A stretch of DNA of 64,000 nucleotides from Adenophora triphylla var. japonica (taxonomy: Eukaryota > Streptophyta > Magnoliopsida > Asterales > Campanulaceae). Under the pieces are notes generated by a model that did no database searches, was not told the DNA's origin, and saw only the letters and a program-made list of their open reading frames with translations. Shown piece by piece: positions 31,991-43,779 of the stretch. Location: NCBI GenBank assembly GCA_022495995.1, contig JAFEMH010002557.1:1-64000 (forward strand). The letters are read 5' to 3'. Made by a program: the position numbers and the translations under genes. Position 1 is the first letter of the stretch. The number at the start of each line of letters is the position of its first letter.

Positions 31991-33284
31991 CGTCAATGAG
32001 CCATGGTACAACCGTATCTTCCAATACCTCAAGAACGGGAAACCGCCTTCATGAACAAGGAAGGGCAACACACAGAGGGGTCAAAACCAAGAGCATCATG
32101 GCTCCTAAAACGCCTTGCCTCTCACTTCGTCATCCTCGGGGACATGTTATACAAGAAACGCTACCACGGGCCACTCCTACGCCAAGCGTCGCCCAAGAAG
32201 AAGCGAACAAGTTCATGAACGAAGTCCACAATGGGGCTTGCGGTCCCCACATGAACGCCAGAGCCCCGATGCAAATCATTTCTCGTGATGGGCTACTACT
32301 GGATCTCCATGGAGGCAGACATTGCATCCACTTTGTCCGAAGCCGCGACAAGTGCCAATCTGGTTCTCCAACCTCAATCATCTCGCGCCCACGATCTCTA
32401 CCGCATGACTACACCTTGGCCCTTTGCCACTTGGGGAATTGACGTCATCGGGAAAATCGCTCCGCCAAAAAGAATCTGGTCACGAAGTTCATCTTAGTAG
32501 CCATCGACTACTTCACCAAATGGGTCGAAGCCAAGTCCTACAAGGTACTCACCTCCAAGAAGGTCGCACATTTCCTCAAGGAAAGCATCATATGCCGATA
32601 CGGCATCCCAAATGAGGTCATATCGTACAACGGCTCACACTTCGAAGGAGAATTCGACTGCATCGCCGGGCTGAATTCAAGATCACACGCCACAAATCTT
32701 CTCCCTACCGGCCACAAACAAACGGCGCCGGAGTTGGAAGCAATAACAAAACCTCGAACGGATCATCCGAAAAATGACCACCCGAGGACGAGATTGGCCC
32801 GAGAAACCGCACCTTGCACTCGGGGCTACCGCACATCGCCGTAATGCCCACGGGAGAAACCCCATTTGCCCCGACGTACGGGATGGAAGCAAATTCTTCC
32901 CATCGAGCTAGAAATTCCCTCACTCCGAGTGCCGCTGGAAAACGACATCAACGAAGTCGAATGGCTCCAAAGCCGACATGACGAATTGGCTCGCTAGACG
33001 AGCGACGACTAAAGGCCATGGAACACGCCCGAGCCTATCAAAGCAGATGGCTAGAGCTTTCGACAAGAAAGTCAAATCCCGAGACATCGTGGAAGGTGAC
33101 CTTGTACTCAAAGAAAAGCCTCCCACTCGAACCAACCCACTCGGGAAAATGGGAACCCACATGGATCGGCCCTTTCGTGGTTCAAAAGATCTTCTCCTGA
33201 GGCGCCATGAAGCTACCGTACCTAGACGGCAATCCCTTCATGAATCCAAATAACGGAAGCAAACTTCGCAGATACTTCGCCTAA
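31991..33284 (+). pseudogene. Integrase of B with a changed catalytic residue
   Basis: HNGACGPHMNAR region (about 32,235), then VAIDYFTKWVEA (first Asp; about 32,500). The second catalytic Asp, present in A as ISDNGSHFEG, is Tyr here (TAC at 32,626-32,628). The PQTNGAG-VEA region (Glu) near 32,710 is damaged. C-terminal KWEPTWIGPF-type residues occur in pieces to the stop at about 33,282-33,284. Several frameshifts. Confidence 0.8.
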
Positions 33285-33589
33285 AGAAGAACAATCAGGC
33301 ATCTCTTGGCACTCCATGTAGTGTCGAACTACGTGCACTCGAGCCCTCTAGTCCGGGGAACGTAGGCAACCTTAATTGGTCCGGCCTAAAAATACACAAA
33401 AAGTCAAAAGTTTGAATGTCAATCAAGACCTCCATCAAGCTCCGCACTTTTCAAGAACACGCCCCAGCCACCTTGACCAAGTCAAACGACGGCGGCAACA
33501 TCAAAGGACATCCGAGGGTCACTCAAAGATCAAACGACCGACTCATGTCTCGCTTCCAAGCCAGGGCTTGTCTTCGCCTCACGCGCTTC

Positions 33590-33621
<32 letters not shown>

Positions 33622-34087
33622 TCGAGCTCGAGCAAGGGCTCACAAAAAAAAAAAAAACAACAATAAAAAAAAAAAAAACAAAAGAAGCTCAAGCGTAAGC
33701 CGCGAAATTGAGGTCAAGAGCTCCGACGCCAACGAGCGGCAAGGAAGCTACGAAAAGACCGTCGAACAACTTGTCAAGGGAGCATTCAACCTCTCACCTA
33801 AGCACAAAGCCTCAAAGAAAGGGGATTGCCGTCATGGCTCGCATCGTCTCACCCGCAAATGCAATGTAAAAGTCCAAAGATGGACGCCAACAAAGGGCAC
33901 AATGTAAGCAAAGGCAAACAAGAGATCTTGCGTCTCGACAAAGCTTTAAAAGTAAATCACAAATCACTAACGGTTACAACATTTCTTGATGAGTTCAAGC
34001 ACCGGTCTACTCTCAAGTTCACAACATGCTAAAAGACAACTTAATACATTTAACTAATAATGTGTTTGCAATGCAATGAATGGATAC
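33285..34087 (+). other. Post-pol noncoding region of B: hairpin and A tracts
   Basis: Hairpin CTACG 33,329 to CGTAG 33,365, followed by GCAACCTTAATTGGTCCGGC. A tracts at 33,590-33,617, 33,641-33,656 and 33,665-33,678 flank GAGCTCGAGCAAGGGCTCAC. The related A-tract/CGAGCAAG module in C is at 55,168-55,220. No gene. Confidence 0.6.
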
Positions 34088-35617
34088 CTAGGAGGTCATT
34101 CCGCGCCATCTCGCGCTTGTCCCTCGCCATTCTTTCCTTTCTTCCCTCGTCTCCCTAAGGAAGTCTTCTTTCGCTCCACGTGAACCAACTCTGCGTCTCT
34201 CGCCCGAGATCCGGGGTCCTCCCCGTAGAGTCAAATAATCCAAGAGCTCTCGTGGCTTCATTCGCCCGTGCTTCGGCTCGGATCTCCTCCCCGCGAGTCC
34301 GTAAAGAGGACCTCTCCCCGTCGGGCCGGTCAACTCTAGTCTCGTAGTCAAACAAAGCGTCTCCCGTCACATCCAAAGTGGTCGCACTGTGCTTCGGCAC
34401 TCCTAAGGCAATAGCCGCTACGGCAACCGGGTCCTGTAATCGCGCACGCCTCGTTTCCAAGACCACTTGGGATCGCCCAACACGCCGCTTCATACCAAAG
34501 CCGTATACCGAGTCGTCAACACGACACTCTCCCGACGTCTAAGGAGTACCACAGAGGGAAAGCGGAATACCTCCATACCTCGTACAATACAAGAAGGCAC
34601 CCGGAGCCGCCATACAAAGAGGAGCTATCTCCGCAAAGAGCAAGGTCATCCCCACCCCAACAAAGACTCCCGCTTCATCCCAAACCGCCGGAAACAAGCG
34701 ACGGAACATAGAAGGAGTGACCAAGACAAACCCGGAACTCGACAACGTAGGACCCTTCCCGCAAGATCCTCCCGTCTCAATCCTCCAAAGGCGGAACCCA
34801 CCAAATGGATCTCGATGCGTACCAAGCCGTGCCATCCATCTCTCCCAGCGTGACCGATCCATATCCAACACAAGAGGTCGCCGAGCAAATGACCACGGCT
34901 AAACGACGTCGGAGCCTCTGGCATGGCCTCAAGTCTCTCTCGCAGCCACAAGGTGAGCAAAGCGGGCTTCCTCTCATAAAACGATCCCTGGGCCGCGACG
35001 GCCGATACCATGAAGAGTCTCTCCCAACACCAACGGGACAATATCCTCTCCACTCGCAAAGGCCCTACCACATCTAGCAAAGCGCCATCACAAATGCCAA
35101 GTGGAGCCGACTGTAAAAAAGCGTCGCCATCACGCACAAGGCAAATACATCCCAAGAGACGTCACTCTCATCATCAACCATGAACCGCTCCGGCAGCTCG
35201 TAAATGTCGATATGACCCGAATCAAGGATCATGCCCCGCACTTCTTCCAACGAAGCACGAAGAAAGTCTCGCAAGCTTCACGCTCACCGCAAAGACCACC
35301 AACCAAAGGAAGCGAGATGGCCTCCACCTCCGGTCCTCCAATCAAAGCCCGAAAATCCTCAAAAGTGGGCACCATTTCATTGTAGGAGAAACAAGACACG
35401 TGCCTCCTAACATCCTGTAACTTCGCGGCCTCGCAACAAATCCCAATCAGAACCAACTCCTTAAAAGACCAAACCGAGCAAAGACGAAACCTTACCTCGA
35501 AAGCCCGTCTCGATGCCTCATACGGCGTCTCATCCACATTTTCAACCGCTCAAGGAAGTGTGCTTGCCTCTCCCGCGAAAGCCTCGGCAAAATCCTAGGA
35601 ACATACGAAGAATCCAT
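34088..35617 (-). pseudogene. Antisense gene 2 of B: PMD-like gene, frame-damaged
   Basis: ATG at 35,615-35,617 (MDSSYVPRILPRLSRERQAH), stop TAG at 34,088-34,090. FSYNEMVPTFEDFRALIGGP (about 35,330-35,390) is the PMD block; SWDVFALCVMATLFYSRLHL follows. The C-terminal part keeps VVLETRRARLQDPVAVAAIA and an acidic/Arg-rich tail. The first 41 codons are intact here but shifted in A. Frameshifts occur near 35,530, 35,230, 35,080, 34,650 and 34,490, mostly at different sites from A, as expected of independent errors or decay after a functional ancestor. Confidence 0.65.
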
Positions 35618-35734
35618 GGCAAAAATGGAGGTCCCTAGAGAAAATGGGGAAGAAAGCTCGAAAATGGCCGCAAATGGGGAATGGGAGAAAGTCCAGACAC
35701 CGGAAAACATTTAAGTCCTCCCGAAAGCAAGGTT

Positions 35735-35779
35735 GGTCCGTACGGACCTCTTTGCAATGTAGGTCTGTCCGTACGGACC
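35735..35779 (-). promoter_or_regulatory. Palindrome pair upstream of antisense gene 2 (B)
   Basis: GGTCCGTACGGACC at 35,735-35,748 and a variant, TGTCCGTACGGACC, at 35,766-35,779, 31 bp apart, each followed on + by TCTTTGCAAT. They lie about 120-160 bp upstream of the gene 2 ATG. Confidence 0.65.
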
Positions 35780-36134
35780 TCTTTGCAATCGTGAGCCCAT
35801 TTCCCGTAAAACAAGATAAAACCACCGTCCTCGCAAGAAACCTTGCTCCAAATGGGGCCCAAACACTCGGCCAAAGCCATTTCCGGCAAACCGACACTAC
35901 CCACAAACGCACTCTCGCCTCGCGTGGCATGTACAAAAAAAAAAAAATAATAATAGCAACAATTTCTAGGACAATTCCCTGAATCACAAAAATAAATGAC
36001 ATTACATCTTAAAATAAAATACTGTTTGCCATGCAAATACATGTGTTTTATTACAGTACAAAATGTCTCGTTGCTAAACAAAAAAAAAAAAAAAAAGGAG
36101 AGAGGGATATGAAAAGAGGGAAAGCAAATGAATA
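35780..36134 (-). other. Spacer between antisense genes 1 and 2 (B)
   Basis: Downstream of gene 1, upstream of gene 2. Two A tracts (35,934-35,947 and 36,079-36,096) and AT-rich sequence; no gene. Confidence 0.5.
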
Positions 36135-39035
36135 CTAATCGTAGCCCTCGTCATCATCATCCTCGCCAAGATCCTCCAAAGAAAAATCGGGCATCCTAAA
36201 TAACTCGCCCGTCACGCCCTCATCATCGAGTACCGAGCCCCTCCCGAGCTCGCCACTCAAAATAACTCAAGGATCAAATCCGGCGAAAGGGTCGAAGAAA
36301 GAAGGCTCGAGAATCCTCACTCTCGAGCGGCATGCGGAGGCATGAACCGATAAAAGGGCCGCTCCTCGAAGGCCCCGCAGCCTCGAAGACGTCCCGGCAT
36401 CCATGCTATGCCGCCTCTCGAAGGTCCCTCCCGGCTGCGGCTCCGGCTCGGCCCTCGGTGGAGGAACATCCACCGAATGCCTCGAAGGCATCGGCTCATA
36501 CGCCGGCATACGACGCGAAGACCGGCAGACATCTTCGACGCCATCTTCTTAGCAAAGGATCTCATCGCCACATAACGGCGAGCCGCCGCATCATAGGCTC
36601 TCCCCGGGACTCCGCACAAGCAAACACCCAAAGAAACGCTCATCAATGCAAGATACTCAACAACAAAAAGAGAAAAATACGTAAAAGATGCCAAGATGGA
36701 AAAGAGTCAAGCACACTCACCGATCCGTTTGGGGTCCACTTCAGAGGGCAAGCAGGAGCTCAAGCTCCGAACGGGCAGCATACACCCTCCTCCGCGATCC
36801 GTCCCCACGGACATAAGTGAAATCCGGCCCCCGCATCGGAACCTCTCGGGGGAGCTCGCGGCCACCTCTCTCTCTCCCGCGCCGCACTGGGCGTCCTCGC
36901 CTTCCTCCTAACGAAGGTCTCGTACTCCTCACCAAACAAAATAAACTCCTCGGCACCCACACCGCCAAGGTACCTCTCAAAATCCAAAGACATCCATATC
37001 CCGGGAGTCAAACATCCCAAACGGAGGGTCCTCTGAGCAACGGGAAGCACACCGGCCATGCCGCTGTAAGACTCGCTCCCCGCATACATGGCGTCGCAAG
37101 TCAAGCCCCGCAAAGATCTTCCGCCGCCGTCACTCCTGAGCTCCCTCAAACTCATCACCCTCATACCGAGCCCATGGGAACAAGACGAAACCCTCACGGC
37201 TATCTCGCTCCAAACGCTCCCGCACCTCCCCGTAGGCAATGGTGAGCTTACCCCCGCCGGTCCTCCTCCTCCCGGCCGTACGAGCCCTGCTCCAGCATAG
37301 CAGATACGCAAAGCAATGCCCTGTGATCTCTATCCCACGGGAAGCACCGAAAGACCTCATAAAACCACACTCGCGACAAAAGCAGAGAAGAGCTCAAGAA
37401 AAAAAAAAATGGAGAAACGACAAGTTGCTAAATCAAAAACAAAGAATAAACTCATACCTCCAGAGCAAAATCAAAGCAGGCCAACGAATTGGCCACCCCC
37501 CGGCTAAACCGGTCCAGAGAAAAGTAGAGCTCGGCCAAGCCTCGCCTCGCCCCAAGCAATGTCGCACCCTATCCAGATCACCAAGCTCTCCAACAGAGCA
37601 AAGGGAGCTGCGGTCGCGTGGTTCGAGAACAAAGTCTCTGACAAAGTGCATACCACAAGAAGGAGCGCGCCAATCGCTCCGCTGCCACCCGGCCGGTACT
37701 CGGATATAGGCCCCACATCGGCCGTGATCCTCATCTCTACGTCGCCAGACAAAGATCCCTGTGCCCTCGCGAGGACGAGGCTCAAAGCCCAAATGCTCGG
37801 TCACAAGACATCATCCGAGATCATATCTCTCCACCTCACGTGCTCCTTTGAAGGAGAGCCCTGTAATAGCAAAGCAAAATCAGCTGGCGTCACCGTCACC
37901 TCGCCCCCACTCGTGGAAGGTGTGGGTGGTATCCCACCGCACTCGTAAAGGCCCAGAAGACACTCTTGTTCTTCCTCGTGTCGACACTCCACCTGTGTTC
38001 TCAACGAACACACCTAGGCCAAGCATAAACCAACCTCCGGGACTCGGCCTACCGCCCACGGAAATATCGTGCATCCGCCGCCATAGCTCCACAAATGTCT
38101 CGAGCGATCCCCGAGTCTTCATCCTCTTGGCCTTCCCGGCCGTAAGCCCAAAGATCCCGCAGTAAACACAAAGAAAGGTACGTCAATCACAGTACTTAAT
38201 ATAAAGGCACATATAACCCGTCACAAAACACGGCACATATTGCACATATAATTTTTCCATATAACCCGTCACAAAACACGGCACACAATGCACATAATTT
38301 TCACATATATCATGCATAAAATTTCTCCCATGCAGCCCGTCACAAAACACGGCACACACCGTATACATCTTTCTCAAAAAAAAAAAAAAAAAAAGGGGGA
38401 TTAAACCCTACACGACACATATTGCACATATTTTCCCCACAAAGTCCGTCACCCAAAAACACGGCACACACTACATAGCACATTCTCAAAAGAAAATCCG
38501 TCCCAACACGGCACACACTTTCACATATAACCCGTCACAAAACACGGCACATGTCACATTTTTGCACAAAAATTATCACTACACGATAATTTTTCTCATA
38601 ATGTACATACATAAATAGCATACGGTACAAAACACCAAAGCATGCAAATTCACTAGATAGGCACTTTATTTTCACAAATAAGAGCTAATCTACACATTTC
38701 TGCACAAAATACACATACCCACAATTTTTACATGTCCATTTTCAACAATTCATCAAGAATTTCACAAAAAGGCATAAAATAATAACAAAAATTCAAAAAT
38801 GCGAAAACTAAAACCTAGTTCTAGCATTCAAAAATTCGAAAGCAGGAATCAAAACGGAATGTATTTCTTACCTCCCCAACGTTCATGGAGCGACGATTAT
38901 GCACCTCCGGATTCGGATACAAAACATCCGGTTCTTCGAAGACGGAACGAACGAGGTCCAATTCCTTCAAGCTCCATTCGCCGCTCAACCACTTCGATCG
39001 CGTTGTCTACGGCTCCTTCGAGATCCCTCCGCCAT
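36135..39035 (-). pseudogene. Antisense gene 1 of B: spliced PMD (MAIN-like) gene, damaged
   Basis: Same gene as 8,946-11,712 in A. ATG at 39,033-39,035; stop TAG at 36,135-36,137. Donor GAG-GTAAG at 38,871-38,874; exon 2 carries EVTVTPADFALLLQGSP and VRDFVLEPRDRSSLCSVGEL-type pieces; donor GAG-GTATGAG near 37,455; exon 3 starts near VWFYEV (about 37,365); donor CGGTGAG near 36,720. At the end of intron 1 the expected CAG acceptor reads TGCGG (about 38,157), so splicing would fail if the base is right; CAG to CG is also the commonest apparent error in this region. Intron 1 (38,200-38,560) holds GTCACAAAACACGGCACA repeats. Confidence 0.62.
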
Positions 39036-39186
39036 TGCGAGCAAATCAAAGGAAAAATGGAAGATTTTGGTGCAAAAATGGAGGTTTTCTCCTTCTCTCT
39101 CTACTGCTTTCGTAACTCAAGAAGAAGAAGTGAAGGAGCCTCTGCTTTAACGCCCGGTCAAAATCTGGGAACTGTAAAATCAACTT

Positions 39187-39230
39187 GGTCCGTACGGACC
39201 TCTTTGCAACCCAGTTGGTCCGTACGGACC
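39187..39230 (-). promoter_or_regulatory. Palindrome pair upstream of antisense gene 1 (B)
   Basis: Two perfect GGTCCGTACGGACC at 39,187-39,200 and 39,217-39,230, 30 bp apart, each followed by TCTTTGCAA on +. About 150 bp before the gene 1 ATG, as in A. Confidence 0.7.
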
Positions 39231-39339
39231 TCTTTGCAAGGGGTGCCCAAATGACTTTTTCTCGCCTTACAAACTTTGCCCCCGGGCCGTCCTAAGGCCT
39301 TTTTCAAGAAATCCAAGTGTAATGGTCCCTAACCCTTCA

Positions 39340-40160
39340 AATCAATCCCCGGCAATGATGTAAGCCCGAATCTCGCCACTTCAACGGCAAATCAACCACC
39401 GGCAGCCGATGTAAGCCCGAACTTCGCCACTTCAACGGCAAATCAACCATCGGCCATCAAACGTAAGACCGAATCTCGCCCACTTCAACGGCAAATCAAC
39501 CATCGGCCATCAAACGTAAGACCGATCCTCGCCTACTCCAACGGCAATTCAAGAAGGAGCCAACACCTCCCAAAGACGAATATCAAGGCACAAGACGCCC
39601 CAAACGCTCAACGACAACTCAACCACCGAAGGTCCGAATTCATCTTCCCAACGTAAGAGGGCCCATACAGGTCATGCATCCCCAAGCATTCAAGCACCGC
39701 AGCCGATGTAAGCCCGAATCTCGCCCACTTCAACGGCAAATCAACCATCGGCCATCAAAGTAAGCCCGAGCTCCTCCCCAACAAGTCAAAGGGAAGTCAT
39801 ACAAGATCGCATATCCTCAAAGACCGACCATCATCCTCGCCACTCAACGGCAAAACAAGCACGCGAAGGAGCCAACATCTCCGAGTACAAGTCCCAAGGC
39901 ACGAAGCGCTCCCAAAACGCCAAATGGTGAAGCAATCATCGCCATCATCCTTGCCTACTTCAACGGCAACTCAAGCACCGGCAGCATCGTAAGTCCAACC
40001 TTCTACATCAACATGCAAAACACACAAATGGCATCTACGCCTCTCGAATCACAAGGCAGCCCACGCTCCACACTGCGGCTAGAAGACGATTCAAAGTCCT
40101 CCAGCCGTGGCACCAACCGCAATCGAAGACGATTCAAGTCCTCACAACTATTCTTCCCCT
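39340..40160 (+). repeat. Short-repeat region of B
   Basis: Scattered CACTTCAACGGCAAATCAAC, GTAAGCCCGAA and CATCGGCCATCAAA units, then two or three GACGATTCAAAGTCCTC units. Counterpart of 7,240-8,640 in A and 1-590 in E. No gene. Confidence 0.7.
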
Positions 40161-40204
40161 AAGGCCTTAAACCACCCGATTAGGAAAATCGTAAAATTTC
40201 CATC

Positions 40205-42110
40205 CCAGACGCCACCACGTCTTATCACCGACCTATACGGTCACCCAGACGCCACCCAGACGCCACCACGCTCCTTATCACCGACCTATACGGGCCACCT
40301 GTGACGCCACCACGTCCTTATCACCGACCTATACGGCCACCAGGACGCCACCACGCCCTACCATCCGACCTATACGGCCACCCAGACGCCACCACGTTTA
40401 TCCGACCTATACGGCCACCCAGACGCCACCACGTCTCTACCATCCGACCTATACGGTCACCCGACGCCACCACGTCCTTATCACCGACCTATACGGCCAC
40501 CAGACGCCACCACGTCTACCATCCGACCTATACGGCCACCCAGACGCCACCACGTTCCTATCACCGACCTATACGGCCACCCAGACGCCACCACGCTCCT
40601 TATCCGACCTATACGTCACCCAGACGCCACCACGTCCTTATCATCCGACCTATACGGCCACCCAGACGCCACCACGTCCTTATCACCGACCTATACGGCC
40701 ACCAGACGCCACCACGTTCCTTACCATCCGACCTATACGGCCACCCAGACGCCACCACGTCTCTACCATCCGACCTATACGGCCACCCCGACGCCACCAC
40801 GTCCTTATCATCCGACCTATACGGCCACCCGTGACGCCACCACGCCCTACCATCCGACCTATACGGCCACCCCGACGCCACCACGTCCTTATCACCGACC
40901 TATACGGCCACCCAGACGCCACCACGTCCTTACCATCCGACCTATACGGCCACCCCTGTGACGCCACCACGTCCTTATCATCCGACCTATACGGTCACCC
41001 AGACGCCACCACGCCCTTATCATCCGACCTATACGGCCACCCTGACGCCACCACGTCCTTATCACCGACCTATACGGTCACCCAGACGCCACCACGCCCT
41101 TACCATCCGACCTATACGGCCACCCCGGACGCCACCACGTCCTTATCATTCGACCTATACGGTCACCCAGACGCCACCACACGTCCTTATCATCCGACCT
41201 ATACGGCCACCCAGACGCCACCACGCCCTTATCACCGACCTATACGGCTACCCAGACGCCACCACGTCCCTTATCCGACCTATACGGCCACCCAGACGCC
41301 ACCACGCTCCTACCATTCCGACCTATACGGCCACCCAGACGCCACCACGTCCCTTACCATCCGACCTATACGGCCACCCAGACGCCACCACGTCTCTACC
41401 ATCCGACCTATACGGCCACCCAGACGCCACCACGTCCTTATCACCGACCTATACGGCCACCCAGACGCCACCACGTCCTTACCATCCGACCTATACGGCC
41501 ACCCAGACGCCACCACGCCTACTATCACCGACCTATACGGCCACCTGTGACGCCACCACGTCCTTATCATCCGACCTATACGGCCACCGACGCCACCACG
41601 TCCTTATCACCGACCTATACGGTCACCAGACGCCACCACGTCCTTACCATCCGACCTATACGGTCACCCCGGACGCCACCACGTCCTTATCACCGACCTA
41701 TACGGTCACCCAGACGCCACCACGTCTCTACCATCCGACCTATACGGCCACCCGTGACGCCACCACGTCCTTATCACCGACCTATACGGTCACCCAGACG
41801 CCACCACGTCCTTACCATCTCGACCTATACGGCCACCCAGACGCCACCACGTCCTTACCATCCGACCTATACGGCCACCCAGACGCCACCACGTCCCTAC
41901 CATCCGACCTATACGGCCACTCCGACGCCACCACGTCCCCATCACCGACCCATACGGCCACCCGTGACGCCACCACGCCCTTATCACCGACCTATACGGT
42001 CACCCAGACGCCACCACGCCTTACCACCGACCTATACGGTCGCCACCCAGACGCCACCACGTCCTTATCACCGACCTATGCGGTCACCTAGACGCCACCA
42101 CGCTCCTCAC
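40205..42110 (+). repeat. 41-bp tandem array of B
   Basis: About 46 units of CGACCTATACGGCCACC, CAGACGCCACCACG and TCCTTATCA with one- to three-base length changes. Frames of up to 377 codons (40,958-42,091) are repeat products and are rejected as genes. It lies directly before the 3'-terminal hairpin and LTR. Confidence 0.92.
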
Positions 42111-42186
42111 CACCGACCTCGGCGGTCACACGACACTTCAGGCACCACCACGCCCGTATTCACGTAACACTCACCCCACACCCGAA

Positions 42187-42398
42187 CTACGACTGTGCTT
42201 GGATTCCCGCCGTGGATACGTAGGAATCCTATCACGTGGTCCACTTATTGACCTAAACGGTCACCCAAAAGGACACCACCACGTCCTCACTTTTGACCCT
42301 CACTTCGGCCACTTCCTCTCCCAAAGACGCGATCCAGATTAGGACCCTTATCTTATCGGCGACCCCACTTCTTTCATAAGTGACGTCGTCGAGGGCTT
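42187..42398 (+). other. 3'-terminal hairpin and polypurine tract of B
   Basis: CTACG (42,187-42,191) pairs with CGTAG (42,219-42,223), then GGTCCACTT. The purine-rich GTCGAGGGCTT before 42,399 is the probable plus-strand primer. Confidence 0.65.
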
Positions 42399-43779
42399 CG
42401 TAAGTACCCCAACTGATCACTCCCTTTCAAACACCCGGAAACACCGCAGACTCATCCACGCAGCCTCGCAGACCTCTCCCACTCAAAACCCTCTCAAACC
42501 CCCAACCAAACCAAGGGAGGAGCCCTCCCGGGATAAAAAGGGACAAAGGACCTTTCTGGGAATTTTCGTGAAACCTGGAAAAGCAATATAGGTCCGTACG
42601 GACCTCTTTGTTTCCATAATTACCGAATCCCCTTAAAGTCCACAATATTCCCTCAAATCCGGAGAAATGATTACCCTAAATGCATACTTGGTCCGTACGG
42701 ACCTCTTTCGCATGTCAAGATGGTCCGTACGGACCTCTTGCAAGGGGACATCATCATTTCCGAATATTCACCATCATTGCATATTCCCTCAAATCGAGGA
42801 AAACCAAAATCCTGGATAACCAAGGAGGTCCGTACGGACCTCTTTGCACCAAATCTCGAGACTATAAAATGAGGGCTCCCCCTCCTCATTTTTGACACTT
42901 CCCACTTCTCTCTTCCTCCCTAAGCCTTCGGCTCCCCTTCTAAGACCTTTCGAGGCATTCCCGGCCCCTTCGGATCCTTCCGAGGCCTTCCGAGCCCCTC
43001 GAGGTGCTCCGGGCCTCTCCGAGCGCTCCCGAGACGCTCCCGCGCGCCCGAGGCACTCTCGAGGTACTCGAGGCCCCTCGTGGTACTCCGAGGCCTTGCC
43101 AGTCTTTCCCACGGTGTCCCGGCTCTTTCCGAGTCAAACCGGCGATCCCAAACCTTGCCGAACCTCGCCCGAATCCAACCAACGATTCCAACGCACGCCG
43201 AACCTCTGCCCGACTGATCGCGACGATCCCCACGCACGCCGAACCTTCGCCTAAACGCAGCCTTACGGTTTCAACTCACGCCGAAACTCGTCCGCGGACA
43301 ACCGGCATCACCGAAGCAATCCGGAACGCTACTCCGACCTCAAACACTATTCCCTGCGGAGAGGCTGGCATACACGAACCAACATTGGTAAGGCTTCCTT
43401 CCTATTCTATTTCAATACATTTCAATACAATGTAGACATCCGATACAGCATGCATTTTTAAAAGCACACACACACACACAACTTTTTAAAGGATATTAGG
43501 GGTATCCGAAAGACTCGTTTTTACGAGGCGACTCGGGTGAGCTCTAATATTCTAATATTCTCTTCCCGAGGAGTCATCTGACCTCCGAACTCAAAATCTC
43601 ATCACACAAAAACAGTTTAAAATTTATCTTTAAACTGATGCCCTTTTTCAATGTTTTGGGCTTAATAAAAACGGCGTGGCGACTCTACAAAATGCGAAAG
43701 CAAAACGGCGAGACACCTCCAACGCGAAAGAATGCCAGATGCCGGGGCCGCGAGGCCTTCTCGGATCCGGGTAATTTCA
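42399..43779 (+). repeat. 3' LTR of element B
   Basis: CGTAAGTACC (first T lost) to GGTAATTTCA at 43,779. Palindromes at 42,591, 42,690, 42,722 and 42,837; TATAAAAT at about 42,863; CATTGGTAAGG at about 43,383; U5 hairpin 1 CTCGT 43,514/ACGAG 43,523; hairpin 2 CTCGGG 43,532/CCCGAG 43,565. Followed by the AAAGG target duplication. Confidence 0.92.

Larger units (their letters stand above)
24502..43779 (+). mobile_element. Element B: complete 19.3-kb Tat-type Ty3/gypsy element
   Basis: Two matching LTRs (24,502-25,880 and 42,399-43,779) and a 5-bp duplication AAAGG at 24,497-24,501 and 43,780-43,784 define the ends. Order: LTR, PBS, leader, gag remnants, protease, linker, RT, RNase H, second RNase H, integrase, A-tract module, antisense PMD gene 2, antisense PMD gene 1, short repeats, 41-bp array, hairpin, polypurine tract, LTR. 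About 19 kb is long for Ty3/gypsy but usual for Tat/Ogre. LTR differences are few and mostly at C(T/A)G sites, so insertion was recent. Confidence 0.92.

Noticed and set aside
40301..42167. Long open frames of up to 377 codons in the 41-bp array
   Set aside because: Frames come from a 41-bp repeat free of stops in several frames on both strands; composition is repetitive His/Pro/Thr or Trp/Arg/Gly, with no domain, and the frame drifts with unit-length changes.
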